From: Lachnospiraceae bacterium
GTDB lineage: Bacteria > Bacillota > Clostridia > Lachnospirales > Lachnospiraceae
Assembly: GCA_031272185.1 (NCBI GenBank)
Contig: JAISUG010000088.1
Span: forward strand, 1-40,727
Reading direction: 5' to 3'
Length of the DNA stretch: 40,727 nucleotides
The position numbers were made by a program, and so were the translations under genes. The notes below the pieces were generated by a model, which was not told the origin of the DNA, ran no database searches, and worked only from the letters and a program-made list of their open reading frames with translations. Below, piece by piece: positions 31,986 to 38,596 of the stretch (positions within the stretch are counted from its first letter, which is position 1; each line of letters starts with the position of its first letter).

Positions 31986-32099
31986 CAAATCTGCGATGCT
32001 GCATGCCGGTTGCAGTGCCGCGCAATCGCCCCGCTGCAGCCCCGGTGTTGATTCGCCCCTGCGGGCGGCCGCCCGCAGGGGCCCAGAAAGGATGGAACC

Positions 32100-32915
32100 A
32101 TGCCAAACGTAAGCCCCGGCAAATCCATGCTGTACTCCGCGCTCTACACCGGCGCCATCGGCGTAGGGACGCAGGTCGTCTACCTTTTGTGCGCCGCCCT
32201 GGTCGGCAGGGAGTTCCCCCTGCTCGTGCCGATGATGCTCATCGTCTGCGGGATCATTTTCACGCTCCTCTACCTGGCCGGCGTCACCCAGCGGTTCACG
32301 GCCGCGGCAGGGATGGGCGCGCTGCTGTGCCTGATCGGCCTGTCGCCGGGCACGTCGGAGGCCATCAACGCCCAGCGCAAGGAGGGCGTGCCCCTGTGGA
32401 AAGCCTACCACAACGCGCAAAGGCCCGTCCACAAGATGATGCTCACCGCCTTTTTGGTGGACGTCGTCGTGTCCCTTTTGTTCAGCCTGATCTACCCTTC
32501 GGACGCTTTCCCCATCATCGCCCCTAACCCTGCGTTCGTGCCGGCGCCGGTGGGCATCGCCCTGTCTTTCGTCTTCGCGGCGGCGGTGGGCCTATGTGCC
32601 CAGGGACTGGCGGTCGCGACCCATGCGGGGATGAAAGGCATCATGCGCATCATGTACGGCGCCTACTTTGTGAGCATGGTGATCTCCTTCGTCGGCGCCG
32701 GACAGTACCTGGCTGCAGTCGCCCCGGGCGGCTTCAACTGCACCGTTTTCTGCGCAGGGGAGATGATCTTCGACAGCGTGTTCGCCGGCATGAAGTTCGG
32801 CCTGATCCCGGACATGGTCGTCAAGCTCATCGTCTTCTGCCTGATCATCACGCTGATGTTCGCCTTCGGCGTCGTCGCATCGGCGGTTGCCTACAGAAAG
32901 CAACAGCAGACATGA
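32100..32915 (+). CDS. Unknown polytopic membrane protein
   Basis: I do not recognise this 271-residue protein. About seven hydrophobic segments can be seen (roughly 10-33, 40-62, 66-84, 112-132, 146-172, 180-205 and 238-262). A polar loop at 85-110 reads SPGTSEAINAQRKEGVPLWKAYHNAQRPVHK, with several charged residues that may face the cytosol. Gly/Ala-rich helices and an FNCTVFCAGEMIFDS segment with two Cys are notable. An AAGGA site lies seven bases before the ATG, and a strong terminator (33038-33075) follows. It is therefore probably the last gene of the hydroxylase operon, and a role in substrate transport is plausible but unproven. Confidence 0.75.
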   Translation: MPNVSPGKSMLYSALYTGAIGVGTQVVYLLCAALVGREFPLLVPMMLIVCGIIFTLLYLAGVTQRFTAAAGMGALLCLIGLSPGTSEAINAQRKEGVPLWKAYHNAQRPVHKMMLTAFLVDVVVSLLFSLIYPSDAFPIIAPNPAFVPAPVGIALSFVFAAAVGLCAQGLAVATHAGMKGIMRIMYGAYFVSMVISFVGAGQYLAAVAPGGFNCTVFCAGEMIFDSVFAGMKFGLIPDMVVKLIVFCLIITLMFAFGVVASAVAYRKQQQT

Positions 32916-32946
32916 CCCGCACCCATTCATCCCGTTTCATGGGAAC

Positions 32947-33031
32947 GGTTCCATATGGGCACGCGTGACGGCTCGTGCCGGACGGACGCATCACCATCCA
33001 CCTCTTCCGGGGGACAGTTCCATATAGGCAT
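32947..33031. repeat. 69-nt micro-duplication after the membrane protein gene
   Basis: GTTCCATATGGGCA (32948) and GTTCCATATAGGCA (33017) are 69 nt apart in the spacer. Confidence 0.7.
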
Positions 33032-33037
33032 CAAAGG

Positions 33038-33075
33038 GGCGCATTGGCCGGTTCCAACAGCCGATGCGCCTTTTT
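33038..33075 (+). terminator. Rho-independent terminator of the hydroxylase operon
   Basis: GGCGCATTGGC (33038-33048) pairs with GCCGATGCGCC (33060-33070), 11 positions with one G-T pair, followed by TTTTT. It is the clearest plus-strand terminator in the window. Confidence 0.85.
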
Positions 33076-33087
33076 GCGCGATTCCCC

Positions 33088-33116
33088 TTGCCAGGGCAGC
33101 GGTCCTCTGTTATAAT
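33088..33116 (+). promoter_or_regulatory. Promoter of the acyltransferase gene
   Basis: TTGCCA (33088-33093), 17-nt spacer, TATAAT (33111-33116). It lies directly after the terminator, so the gene is a separate unit. Confidence 0.75.
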
Positions 33117-33191
33117 CATCACTGGAAAAACATGGCAAAGCCGCGCACAAAGCCACGCATAGGGCCGCGCGCCATACCGGGAGATGAAACC

Positions 33192-34259
33192 ATGCCCAGA
33201 AAACACTTCATAGACAACCTGCGCTCGATGTCGGTGCTGGTGGTCGCATTCTACCACGTGTTCTACCTGCTCAACAGCGCGGGCGTCATCACCAACATCG
33301 GCGTGGCCGGCATCCCCCCATTGGACGTGTTCTGCTACTTCATCTACCCCTGGATCATGACGTTCATGTTCCTGCTGGCGGGCATCAGCGCCCGGTATTC
33401 CCTGGAAAGCCGGGGCGGAAGGGCGTTCTGGCGGGAGCGTGTGCGAAAACTGGTCATCCCGTTTTTCGCAGGGATATTCATCATAGGCTGGGTCAACGGC
33501 TGGATTACGGACCTGTCACTGGATATGTTCGGCGGCCAGGGGGCCATGATCCCCGGCCCGGTGAAATACGTCATCTACGTCACCAACATCGGCGTGCTGT
33601 GGTTTTTGCCCCAGCTCATCGTATGCTCCTTGGCCCTGACCATCCTGCGTGCCATCGACCGCCAAGGGCGGCTTCTCGCGCTGGGCGCCCGGGCGAACCT
33701 CCCCGCCGCGCTGCTCCTCTTCATCCCCGTCTGGGGCTCGTCCTACGTGGGCAACATCCCTATCGTGACGGTCTTTCGCCTGGGCATCTACATACTGGTG
33801 TTCCTCCTGGGGTACTGCGTGTTTTCCCACGAGGGCGTGCTGGCGCGGCTGGAGCGCGCAGCCCTGCCCCTGGCCATCTGCGCCGTCTGCGCCGGGGTGG
33901 GCGTCACCTGGGTTTTCTACGGCAGGAGCTTTTCCGACGGTGCCTTCCTCCAAAGCCCCCTGGTCAATGCCTACCAGTGGCTCATGTGCGCCGCGCTGCT
34001 GGGATTGGGCCGGCGTCATATGGGCGGCAGCGGCCCCGTTTCTATGTTCCTGCGTGCACGCAGCTTCCCATTCTACGTGCTGCACTACATCGTGCTGCTC
34101 TTGATGGCCTACCCCCTCACCCACATCGCGGCCTGGCCCATGGCCGGGGTATACGCCACCCTCTTGGTGGGCGTCTACCCCGTGACATTCGCCCTGGCCG
34201 AGATCCTCCGCCGCATCCCCCTCCTGCGCTTCCTGCTCTTCGGGATCGGGAAAGCATAG
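33192..34259 (+). CDS. Acyltransferase 3 family membrane protein
   Basis: A 355-residue integral membrane acyltransferase, a family that modifies cell-surface sugars, peptidoglycan or antibiotics with acyl groups. It opens KHFIDNLRSMSVLVVAFYHVFYLLNSAG, where the histidine of FYHV is the family's conserved active-site residue. FMFLLAGISARYSLESRGGRAFWRERVRKLVIPF carries the conserved R-x10-R motif at the second helix, and about ten hydrophobic segments follow. I start it at ATG 33192, with GGGAGATG upstream, about 70 nt from the promoter. An in-frame ATG at 33132 would add a basic 20-residue tail without homology. The target molecule is unknown. Confidence 0.88.
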   Translation: MPRKHFIDNLRSMSVLVVAFYHVFYLLNSAGVITNIGVAGIPPLDVFCYFIYPWIMTFMFLLAGISARYSLESRGGRAFWRERVRKLVIPFFAGIFIIGWVNGWITDLSLDMFGGQGAMIPGPVKYVIYVTNIGVLWFLPQLIVCSLALTILRAIDRQGRLLALGARANLPAALLLFIPVWGSSYVGNIPIVTVFRLGIYILVFLLGYCVFSHEGVLARLERAALPLAICAVCAGVGVTWVFYGRSFSDGAFLQSPLVNAYQWLMCAALLGLGRRHMGGSGPVSMFLRARSFPFYVLHYIVLLLMAYPLTHIAAWPMAGVYATLLVGVYPVTFALAEILRRIPLLRFLLFGIGKA

Positions 34260-34358
34260 ACACCGGCCTTTGACCAATAAACCCTATCGGCTTCACCGTC
34301 ATCCGTCCACTTGTCAACACGTGCCTTGACGGCATCGTGACCCCGAAAAGGATACTCT

Positions 34359-35297
34359 TCAACGGTTTGCCTTGCGCTCCCGCTCCCGCTCGGCCTGGGG
34401 TTTGCGCAGGTACACCATGGGGAAATCCTTGCCGTCCACGGTGCTCCCCTCCCCGAAGTACACCTGGCCCAATGCGGCCACCGCGCCGGCCCTCTGGCGG
34501 CTCATATGGGGCGGCGCGAACTGCGCCCGGTCCCCCAGCGCGGCCTCGATGGCATCCCGGTACACCGGCACCCCGTCGCCCAGGAAGATGATGCGGGCGC
34601 CACGACCCGGCATCAGCCCCACAGGATCCCCCTGCACTTCCCCAGGGCATCCTGCAGCGATCCCCCCAACCGGATGCCCAGCCTTTTCCCCGCCGGCGCC
34701 CCAAAGATGCGCCGATTCCCGGGCGCCATCCGGTCTTTCGTGCCGTCGCACCCTTTCCGCCGGCTCCCCAGGCCACTCCTCCACGCCCATGGCGCGCGAC
34801 CCCCGCAGCCCAGACCGGCGCGGCATCTTGGCCAGTTCCCCCAGCCACTCCTCCACGCCCATGGCGCGCGACCCCCGCAGGGTTTGGAATCCCCGGTCAA
34901 ATGTGTACAGCCCCGTATATACCTGCTGCCGCTTGGCGTCCATCATCGGGCAGATGAGGGCGTCGCTCCCAAAGAACTGGTAAGCCATGGCATCCAGCGT
35001 GGGGATGTGTATCAGGGGTTTTTGCAGCGCCAGCCCCAGCCCTTTCGCCGTGGCCACGCCTATGCGCAGGCCCGTGAACGACCCCGGCCCACCCGCCACC
35101 GCGATGGCGTCCACCGTGTCCGGTGTCACCCCCACCATCCCCATCATTTCGTCGATCATGGGCAGCAGCGTCTGGGAATGCGTCTTTTTGAAGTTCGTCG
35201 TGTACTCGGCCACCAGCGACTCCCCCTCTACCAGCGCCACCGACGCCACCAGGGAGGAACTCTCGATGCCAAGGATCCTCACACGCCCCCCCATCAT
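34359..35297 (-). CDS. tsaB: tRNA threonylcarbamoyladenosine biosynthesis protein TsaB with repeat insert
   Basis: TsaB pairs with TsaD in t6A synthesis. ILGIESSSLVASVALVEG, THSQTLLPMIDEMM and AVAGGPGSFTGLRIGVATAKGLG are the family core. PMMDAKRQQVYTGLY follows, and VYLRKPQAE is the typical end. At 312 residues it is about 70 over the norm. The insert begins with two 24-codon copies of RGSRAMGVEEW and continues as a Gly/Arg/Glu-rich stretch to about residue 235. M1 at 35297 overlaps the stop of a 14-codon reading frame coupled to tsaE. An in-frame GTG at 35282 is an alternative start. Its usual partners rimI and tsaD are 11-14 kb away, beyond the accessory block. Confidence 0.92.
   Translation of the reverse strand: MMGGRVRILGIESSSLVASVALVEGESLVAEYTTNFKKTHSQTLLPMIDEMMGMVGVTPDTVDAIAVAGGPGSFTGLRIGVATAKGLGLALQKPLIHIPTLDAMAYQFFGSDALICPMMDAKRQQVYTGLYTFDRGFQTLRGSRAMGVEEWLGELAKMPRRSGLRGSRAMGVEEWPGEPAERVRRHERPDGARESAHLWGAGGEKAGHPVGGIAAGCPGEVQGDPVGLMPGRGARIIFLGDGVPVYRDAIEAALGDRAQFAPPHMSRQRAGAVAALGQVYFGEGSTVDGKDFPMVYLRKPQAERERERKANR
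34774..34880 (-). repeat. 35-nt exact repeat, 72-nt period, inside tsaB
   Basis: The 35 bases at 34774-34808 recur without change at 34846-34880 (starting CACTCCTCCACGCCCATGG), 72 nt or 24 codons apart. The identity suggests a recent event. Confidence 0.95.
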
Positions 35298-35338
35298 GCC
35301 TTCCCCATCAGATTTTTGATCCGTTTCTTTTCAGCCAT
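35294..35338 (-). CDS. Possible 14-codon coupling peptide between tsaE and tsaB
   Basis: An ATG at 35338 overlaps the tsaE stop (ATATGGCTGA) and has a near-ideal GGAGGTGCAT in front of it, better than that of tsaB. The frame encodes MAEKKRIKNLMGKA and its TGA overlaps the tsaB ATG. It could pass ribosomes from tsaE to tsaB. The site and first codons (CATATGGCTGA) match the start of tsaE itself, so it may be a by-product of a duplication of that start region. Expression is unproven. Confidence 0.4.
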   Translation of the reverse strand: MAEKKRIKNLMGKA

Positions 35339-35885
35339 ATGCACCTCCATCTGATGGGAACTCGCCGTCATTCTTCCTTTTCACAGTGATCGAGCGATAC
35401 CCGTCGCCCCTTGTGCTGTCCCGCTCTATGCGCACGTGTACCGCATCCCCGGGGATCAACCACGGCGCCAGCCCTGCCCATTCCACCAGCGTCACCCCGT
35501 CGCCGTAGAAATACTCCTCATACCCCAGGTCTTCCAATGCCTCCTCCGCTGCGTCCGAGGGTCCCTGGGACGAATCCATCAGCCCAAGCGACTCGCTGCC
35601 TATCGCAGAGGCCCGAGGGTCCTGCGTAGCAGAGACCCTATATAAATCAAAATGGTACAGCGCCAGCCTGCCGCCCCCATACTCCTTCACGATGGTGAAT
35701 GTGGGGCTGGTGACAGGCCCAGCCACGCCCAGGCCGGCCGCGAACCCCTTGGCGAACACGGTCTTCCCCGCCCCGAGATCCCCGTCCAGCGCATAGACCT
35801 CCCCTGCCTTGGCCGTTTCCCCCATCCTTTTCGCCAGATTGAACGTCTCCGCCTCGGATGCAGTTTCGTAAATCCGCTCAGCCAT
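35331..35885 (-). CDS. tsaE: tRNA threonylcarbamoyladenosine biosynthesis ATPase TsaE
   Basis: The P-loop ATPase that resets the TsaB-TsaD complex. ETASEAETFNLAKRMGE leads to the Walker A GDLGAGKTVFAKGFAAGLGV. VTSPTFTIVKEYGGGRLALYHFDLYRV is the switch and Walker B-like region, with the resumed GYEEYFYGDGVTLVEWAGLAPWLIP. It is 184 residues, about 30 long. The extra part, between DLYRV and EALEDLGYEEY, is a Ser/Ala/Asp-rich insert that includes two copies of a CCGAGGGTCC segment 58 nt apart (35555 and 35613). The start is ATG 35885 (MAERIYETASE) with a GGAG-rich leader. Confidence 0.93.
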   Translation of the reverse strand: MAERIYETASEAETFNLAKRMGETAKAGEVYALDGDLGAGKTVFAKGFAAGLGVAGPVTSPTFTIVKEYGGGRLALYHFDLYRVSATQDPRASAIGSESLGLMDSSQGPSDAAEEALEDLGYEEYFYGDGVTLVEWAGLAPWLIPGDAVHVRIERDSTRGDGYRSITVKRKNDGEFPSDGGAYG

Positions 35886-35959
35886 ATGCACCCCGCTCCG
35901 TTTCAGAAAAGACGGAGTCTGCGCCCTGCGCAAACTCTATGTCTGTGTGGCTGCGCAGC

Positions 35960-36022
35960 AGTTACACATTTTGCAGCTCCGTAGCAGCCACACATTTTGT
36001 AGCTGCGAAGAAGCTACACATT
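35960..36022 (-). repeat. 26-nt tandem hairpin repeat between tex and tsaE
   Basis: ACACATT recurs at 35964, 35990 and 36016, an exact 26-nt period. The first repeat unit covers the final codons and stop of tex. Each unit can fold, for example GTAGCT-GCGAAGA-AGCTAC. Confidence 0.8.
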
Positions 36023-38158
36023 CTTCATACTAAGCGATATCCTCTTCTTCGCCTCGTCCACGCCCAGCACCCGCACGTCCACCACGTCGCCCACGCTAAG
36101 CACCTCCAGGGGGTGCTTGATGTAGCGGTCGGTGATCTGGGAGATGTGCACCAGCCCGTCCTGGTGGACGCCGATGTCCACGAACACACCGAAATCGATG
36201 ACATTGCGCACGGTGCCTTTGAGCGTCATGCCCGGCTTCAGGTCTTTGAGCTCCATCACATCCGAGCGCAGGATGGGTTTGGGCATCTCGTCCCGGGGGT
36301 CCCGCCCCGGCTTTTCCAGTTCCTTGGCGATGTCCGCCAGGGTGATCTCGCCCACCCCCAGCTTTTCCGCCATGGCCTTGCCGTCCCGGATCTTCTTGCC
36401 AATCCCCGCCAGCCCGCCTTTGGCAACCCCGTCCAGGTCATACCCCAGCGACTCCAGCAGCTTCTTCGCGGCGTCGTAGGTCTCCGGGTGCACGCTGGTG
36501 GCGTCCAGCGGGTTGTCCCCGCCTTTGATGCGTAGGAAGCCCGCGCATTGCTCAAATGCCTTGGGCCCCAGCTTCGCCACTTTCAGCAGCTGCCTGCGGT
36601 TGGTGAAGGCGCCGTTCTCCTCCCGGTACGCCACGATGCTCTTCGCCAATGCCTTGTTCACGCCGGACACATACTCCAAAAGTGATGCGGAGGCGGTGTT
36701 TAGGTCCACGCCCACCTTGTTCACGCAGTCCTCCACCACCCCGGAGAGGGTCTCGCTTAGGTTTTTCTGGTTCATGTCGTGCTGGTACTGCCCCACGCCG
36801 ATGGACTTGGGGTCTATCTTCACCAGCTCCGCCAATGGGTCCTGGAGCCGCCTTGCGATGGACACCGCGCTGCGCTGCCCCACGTCGAACTTCGGGAACT
36901 CCTCCGTGGCCAGCTTGCTGGCGGAGTACACGCTGGCGCCTGCCTCATTGACGATGACGTACTGCACCGGCATGCGCAGCTCCTTGAGCAGGTCCACGAT
37001 GATCGCCTCCGACTCCCGGCTGGCGGTGCCATTGCCCACGGAAATCAGAGAAATGCCGTATTTTTGGATCATGGCTTTCAGGATGCGTTTGGACTCCTCC
37101 ACTTTGTTCTGGGGGGCCGTGGGGTAGATCACCACCGTGTCCAGCACCTTCCCTGTGGCGTCCACCACGGCCAGTTTGCACCCGGTGCGGAACGCCGGGT
37201 CCCACCCCAGCACCACTTTCCCTGCGATGGGCGGCTGCATGAGCAGCTGGTGCAGGTTCTTCCCGAACACCTTGATGGCGCCCTCCTCGGCTTTTTCTGT
37301 GAGCGCGGTACGTATCTCCCGCTCAATGGCCGGCGCGATGAGCCGCTCGTAGCTGTCCGCCACCACTTCCAACAGTGCGGGGGAGGTGTACGGGTTATGG
37401 TGGGTGATCACTTTCTTTTCCAGGTAACGGATGATCTGCTCGGTGGGGGCGATGAGCTTCACCGTGAGGATCTTCTCGTTCTCCCCCCGGTTGAGGGCCA
37501 GCACCCTGTGCCCCGCGATCTTGCGCACGGTCTCCTCGAACTCGTAGTACATCTCGTAGACGGACTGGGTGCCGGGCTCCTTGGCGGCCGACTGGATGAT
37601 CCCCATGTTGCGGGTGGCCTCACGGATATATGTGCGGTACTCCGCCTCGTCGCTGACCCGCTCCGCCAGGATGTCCTTGGCCCCGGCGATGGCCTCCTGT
37701 ACGGTGTGCACTTCCTTTTCCTCGGAAATGAACGGTATGGCAATGGTTTCCAGGGGTTCGCGCACTTCCTGCCCCCAGATCAGCTCCGCCAACGGCTCCA
37801 GCCCCTTTTCCTTGGCCACGGTGGCCCGCGTGCGCCGCTTGGGGCGGTATGGCCTGTACAGGTCCTCCACCGTCACCAGCGTCATGGCGTCTTCGATCTG
37901 TTTGCGCAGCTCGTCGGTGAGCTTGCCCTGCTCCTCTATGGTGGCCAGCACCGAGGCTTTCTTCTCCTCCAGATTGCGCAGGTAGCGCAGCCGCTCGTCC
38001 AGGTTGCGCAGCTGCTCGTCGTCCAGGGAGCCCGTGGCCTCCTTGCGGTAACGGGCGATGAAGGGGATGGTGTTCCCCTCGTCGATGAGGGCCACCGCCG
38101 CCTCCACCTGCCCCCTGCGCACATTCAGTTCCTCCGTCAATACCTTGATAATATCCAT
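36014..38158 (-). CDS. tex: Tex family RNA-binding transcription accessory protein
   Basis: A 714-residue cytoplasmic protein. The N-terminal helical region MDIIKVLTEELNVRRGQVEAAVALIDEGNTIPFIARYRKEATGSLDDEQLRNLDERL is the Tex signature. LGWDPAFRTGCKLAVVDATGKVLDT starts the YqgF (RNase H-like) domain. A helix-hairpin-helix pair is seen at LNTASASLLEYVSGVNKALAKSIVAYREENGAFTNR. The C-terminal S1 domain reads GMTLKGTVRNVIDFGVFVDIGVHQDGLVHISQI. No low-complexity insert is present, unlike several neighbours. The start at 38158 has GAGGG five bases upstream. A plausible promoter is TTGGCT-18-TTATAT (38175-38204). tsaE and tsaB follow on the same strand. Confidence 0.96.
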   Translation of the reverse strand: MDIIKVLTEELNVRRGQVEAAVALIDEGNTIPFIARYRKEATGSLDDEQLRNLDERLRYLRNLEEKKASVLATIEEQGKLTDELRKQIEDAMTLVTVEDLYRPYRPKRRTRATVAKEKGLEPLAELIWGQEVREPLETIAIPFISEEKEVHTVQEAIAGAKDILAERVSDEAEYRTYIREATRNMGIIQSAAKEPGTQSVYEMYYEFEETVRKIAGHRVLALNRGENEKILTVKLIAPTEQIIRYLEKKVITHHNPYTSPALLEVVADSYERLIAPAIEREIRTALTEKAEEGAIKVFGKNLHQLLMQPPIAGKVVLGWDPAFRTGCKLAVVDATGKVLDTVVIYPTAPQNKVEESKRILKAMIQKYGISLISVGNGTASRESEAIIVDLLKELRMPVQYVIVNEAGASVYSASKLATEEFPKFDVGQRSAVSIARRLQDPLAELVKIDPKSIGVGQYQHDMNQKNLSETLSGVVEDCVNKVGVDLNTASASLLEYVSGVNKALAKSIVAYREENGAFTNRRQLLKVAKLGPKAFEQCAGFLRIKGGDNPLDATSVHPETYDAAKKLLESLGYDLDGVAKGGLAGIGKKIRDGKAMAEKLGVGEITLADIAKELEKPGRDPRDEMPKPILRSDVMELKDLKPGMTLKGTVRNVIDFGVFVDIGVHQDGLVHISQITDRYIKHPLEVLSVGDVVDVRVLGVDEAKKRISLSMKNV

Positions 38159-38225
38159 CGTACCCTCACACACAATATAACTTCATCGCTTTCATCGCAG
38201 CCAAAACCATCACGTCCGGGCGCCC

Positions 38226-38297
38226 CAGGACCAACCGGCGCAGCCTGCAAGGCGTCATACGGCACGGGTCCGCCCCGGTAGCGGGGTGACCTGCAAC
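38226..38297 (-). mobile_element. GTTAC-family repeat, partial or degenerate copy
   Basis: Read on the minus strand it starts GTTGCAGGTCACCCCGC and continues TACCGGGGCGGACCCGTGCC, matching the core of the 2281 copy. The other end is not clear; flanks GGCGCCCC (38218-38225) and GCCGCCCC (38298-38305) agree at 7 of 8 bases. Confidence 0.5.
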
Positions 38298-38336
38298 GCC
38301 GCCCCAAACATTATAAGGCAAATCCACATTTCCGTC

Positions 38337-38365
38337 TAGACAGTTTTTCTATTTTCCTCTATAAT
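38337..38365 (+). promoter_or_regulatory. Promoter of the methyltransferase gene
   Basis: TAGACA (38337-38342), 17-nt spacer, TATAAT (38360-38365). Transcription from about 38372 gives a leader of about 225 nt that is mostly the repeat element at 38378-38554. Confidence 0.7.
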
Positions 38366-38377
38366 CGTGGTGGCATG

Positions 38378-38554
38378 GTTACGGGGCACTCCCCGGCAAG
38401 CCCATGAGCCGCCGGGGCTGGCCCGTGCCCCGCCTGAGCGTACATGATAGTGTCCTGCGGACGCTTAGGCGAGGCTACAGGCTTGCGGTCATAACCGTCA
38501 GCCTTGTGCGTCTGGGCGGCTTTGGAGCGCCCCGACGGCGGGGTGACCTGTAAC
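38378..38554 (+). mobile_element. GTTAC-family miniature element with perfect 8-bp target duplication
   Basis: The ends are GTTACGGGGCACTCCCC and GGGGTGACCTGTAAC (inverted). The element is bracketed by GTGGCATG at 38370-38377 and again at 38555-38562. The interior shares CATGAGCCGCCGGGGC with other copies. It is 177 nt and noncoding, with several internal inverted pairs. It occupies most of the methyltransferase leader. Confidence 0.75.
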
Positions 38555-38596
38555 GTGGCATGGTAACAAGTCATCCCTTGGCACAGAAAGGCCGAT

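Noticed and set aside
31816..32099. CRISPR-like array after the FAD subunit gene
   Set aside because: The three copies are imperfect and unevenly spaced (50 and 88 nt), with no cas genes. A decayed duplication fits better.
38370..38580. tRNA or known riboswitch in the methyltransferase leader
   Set aside because: No cloverleaf or known aptamer core is visible; the flanking 8-bp repeats and shared ends point to an inserted element.
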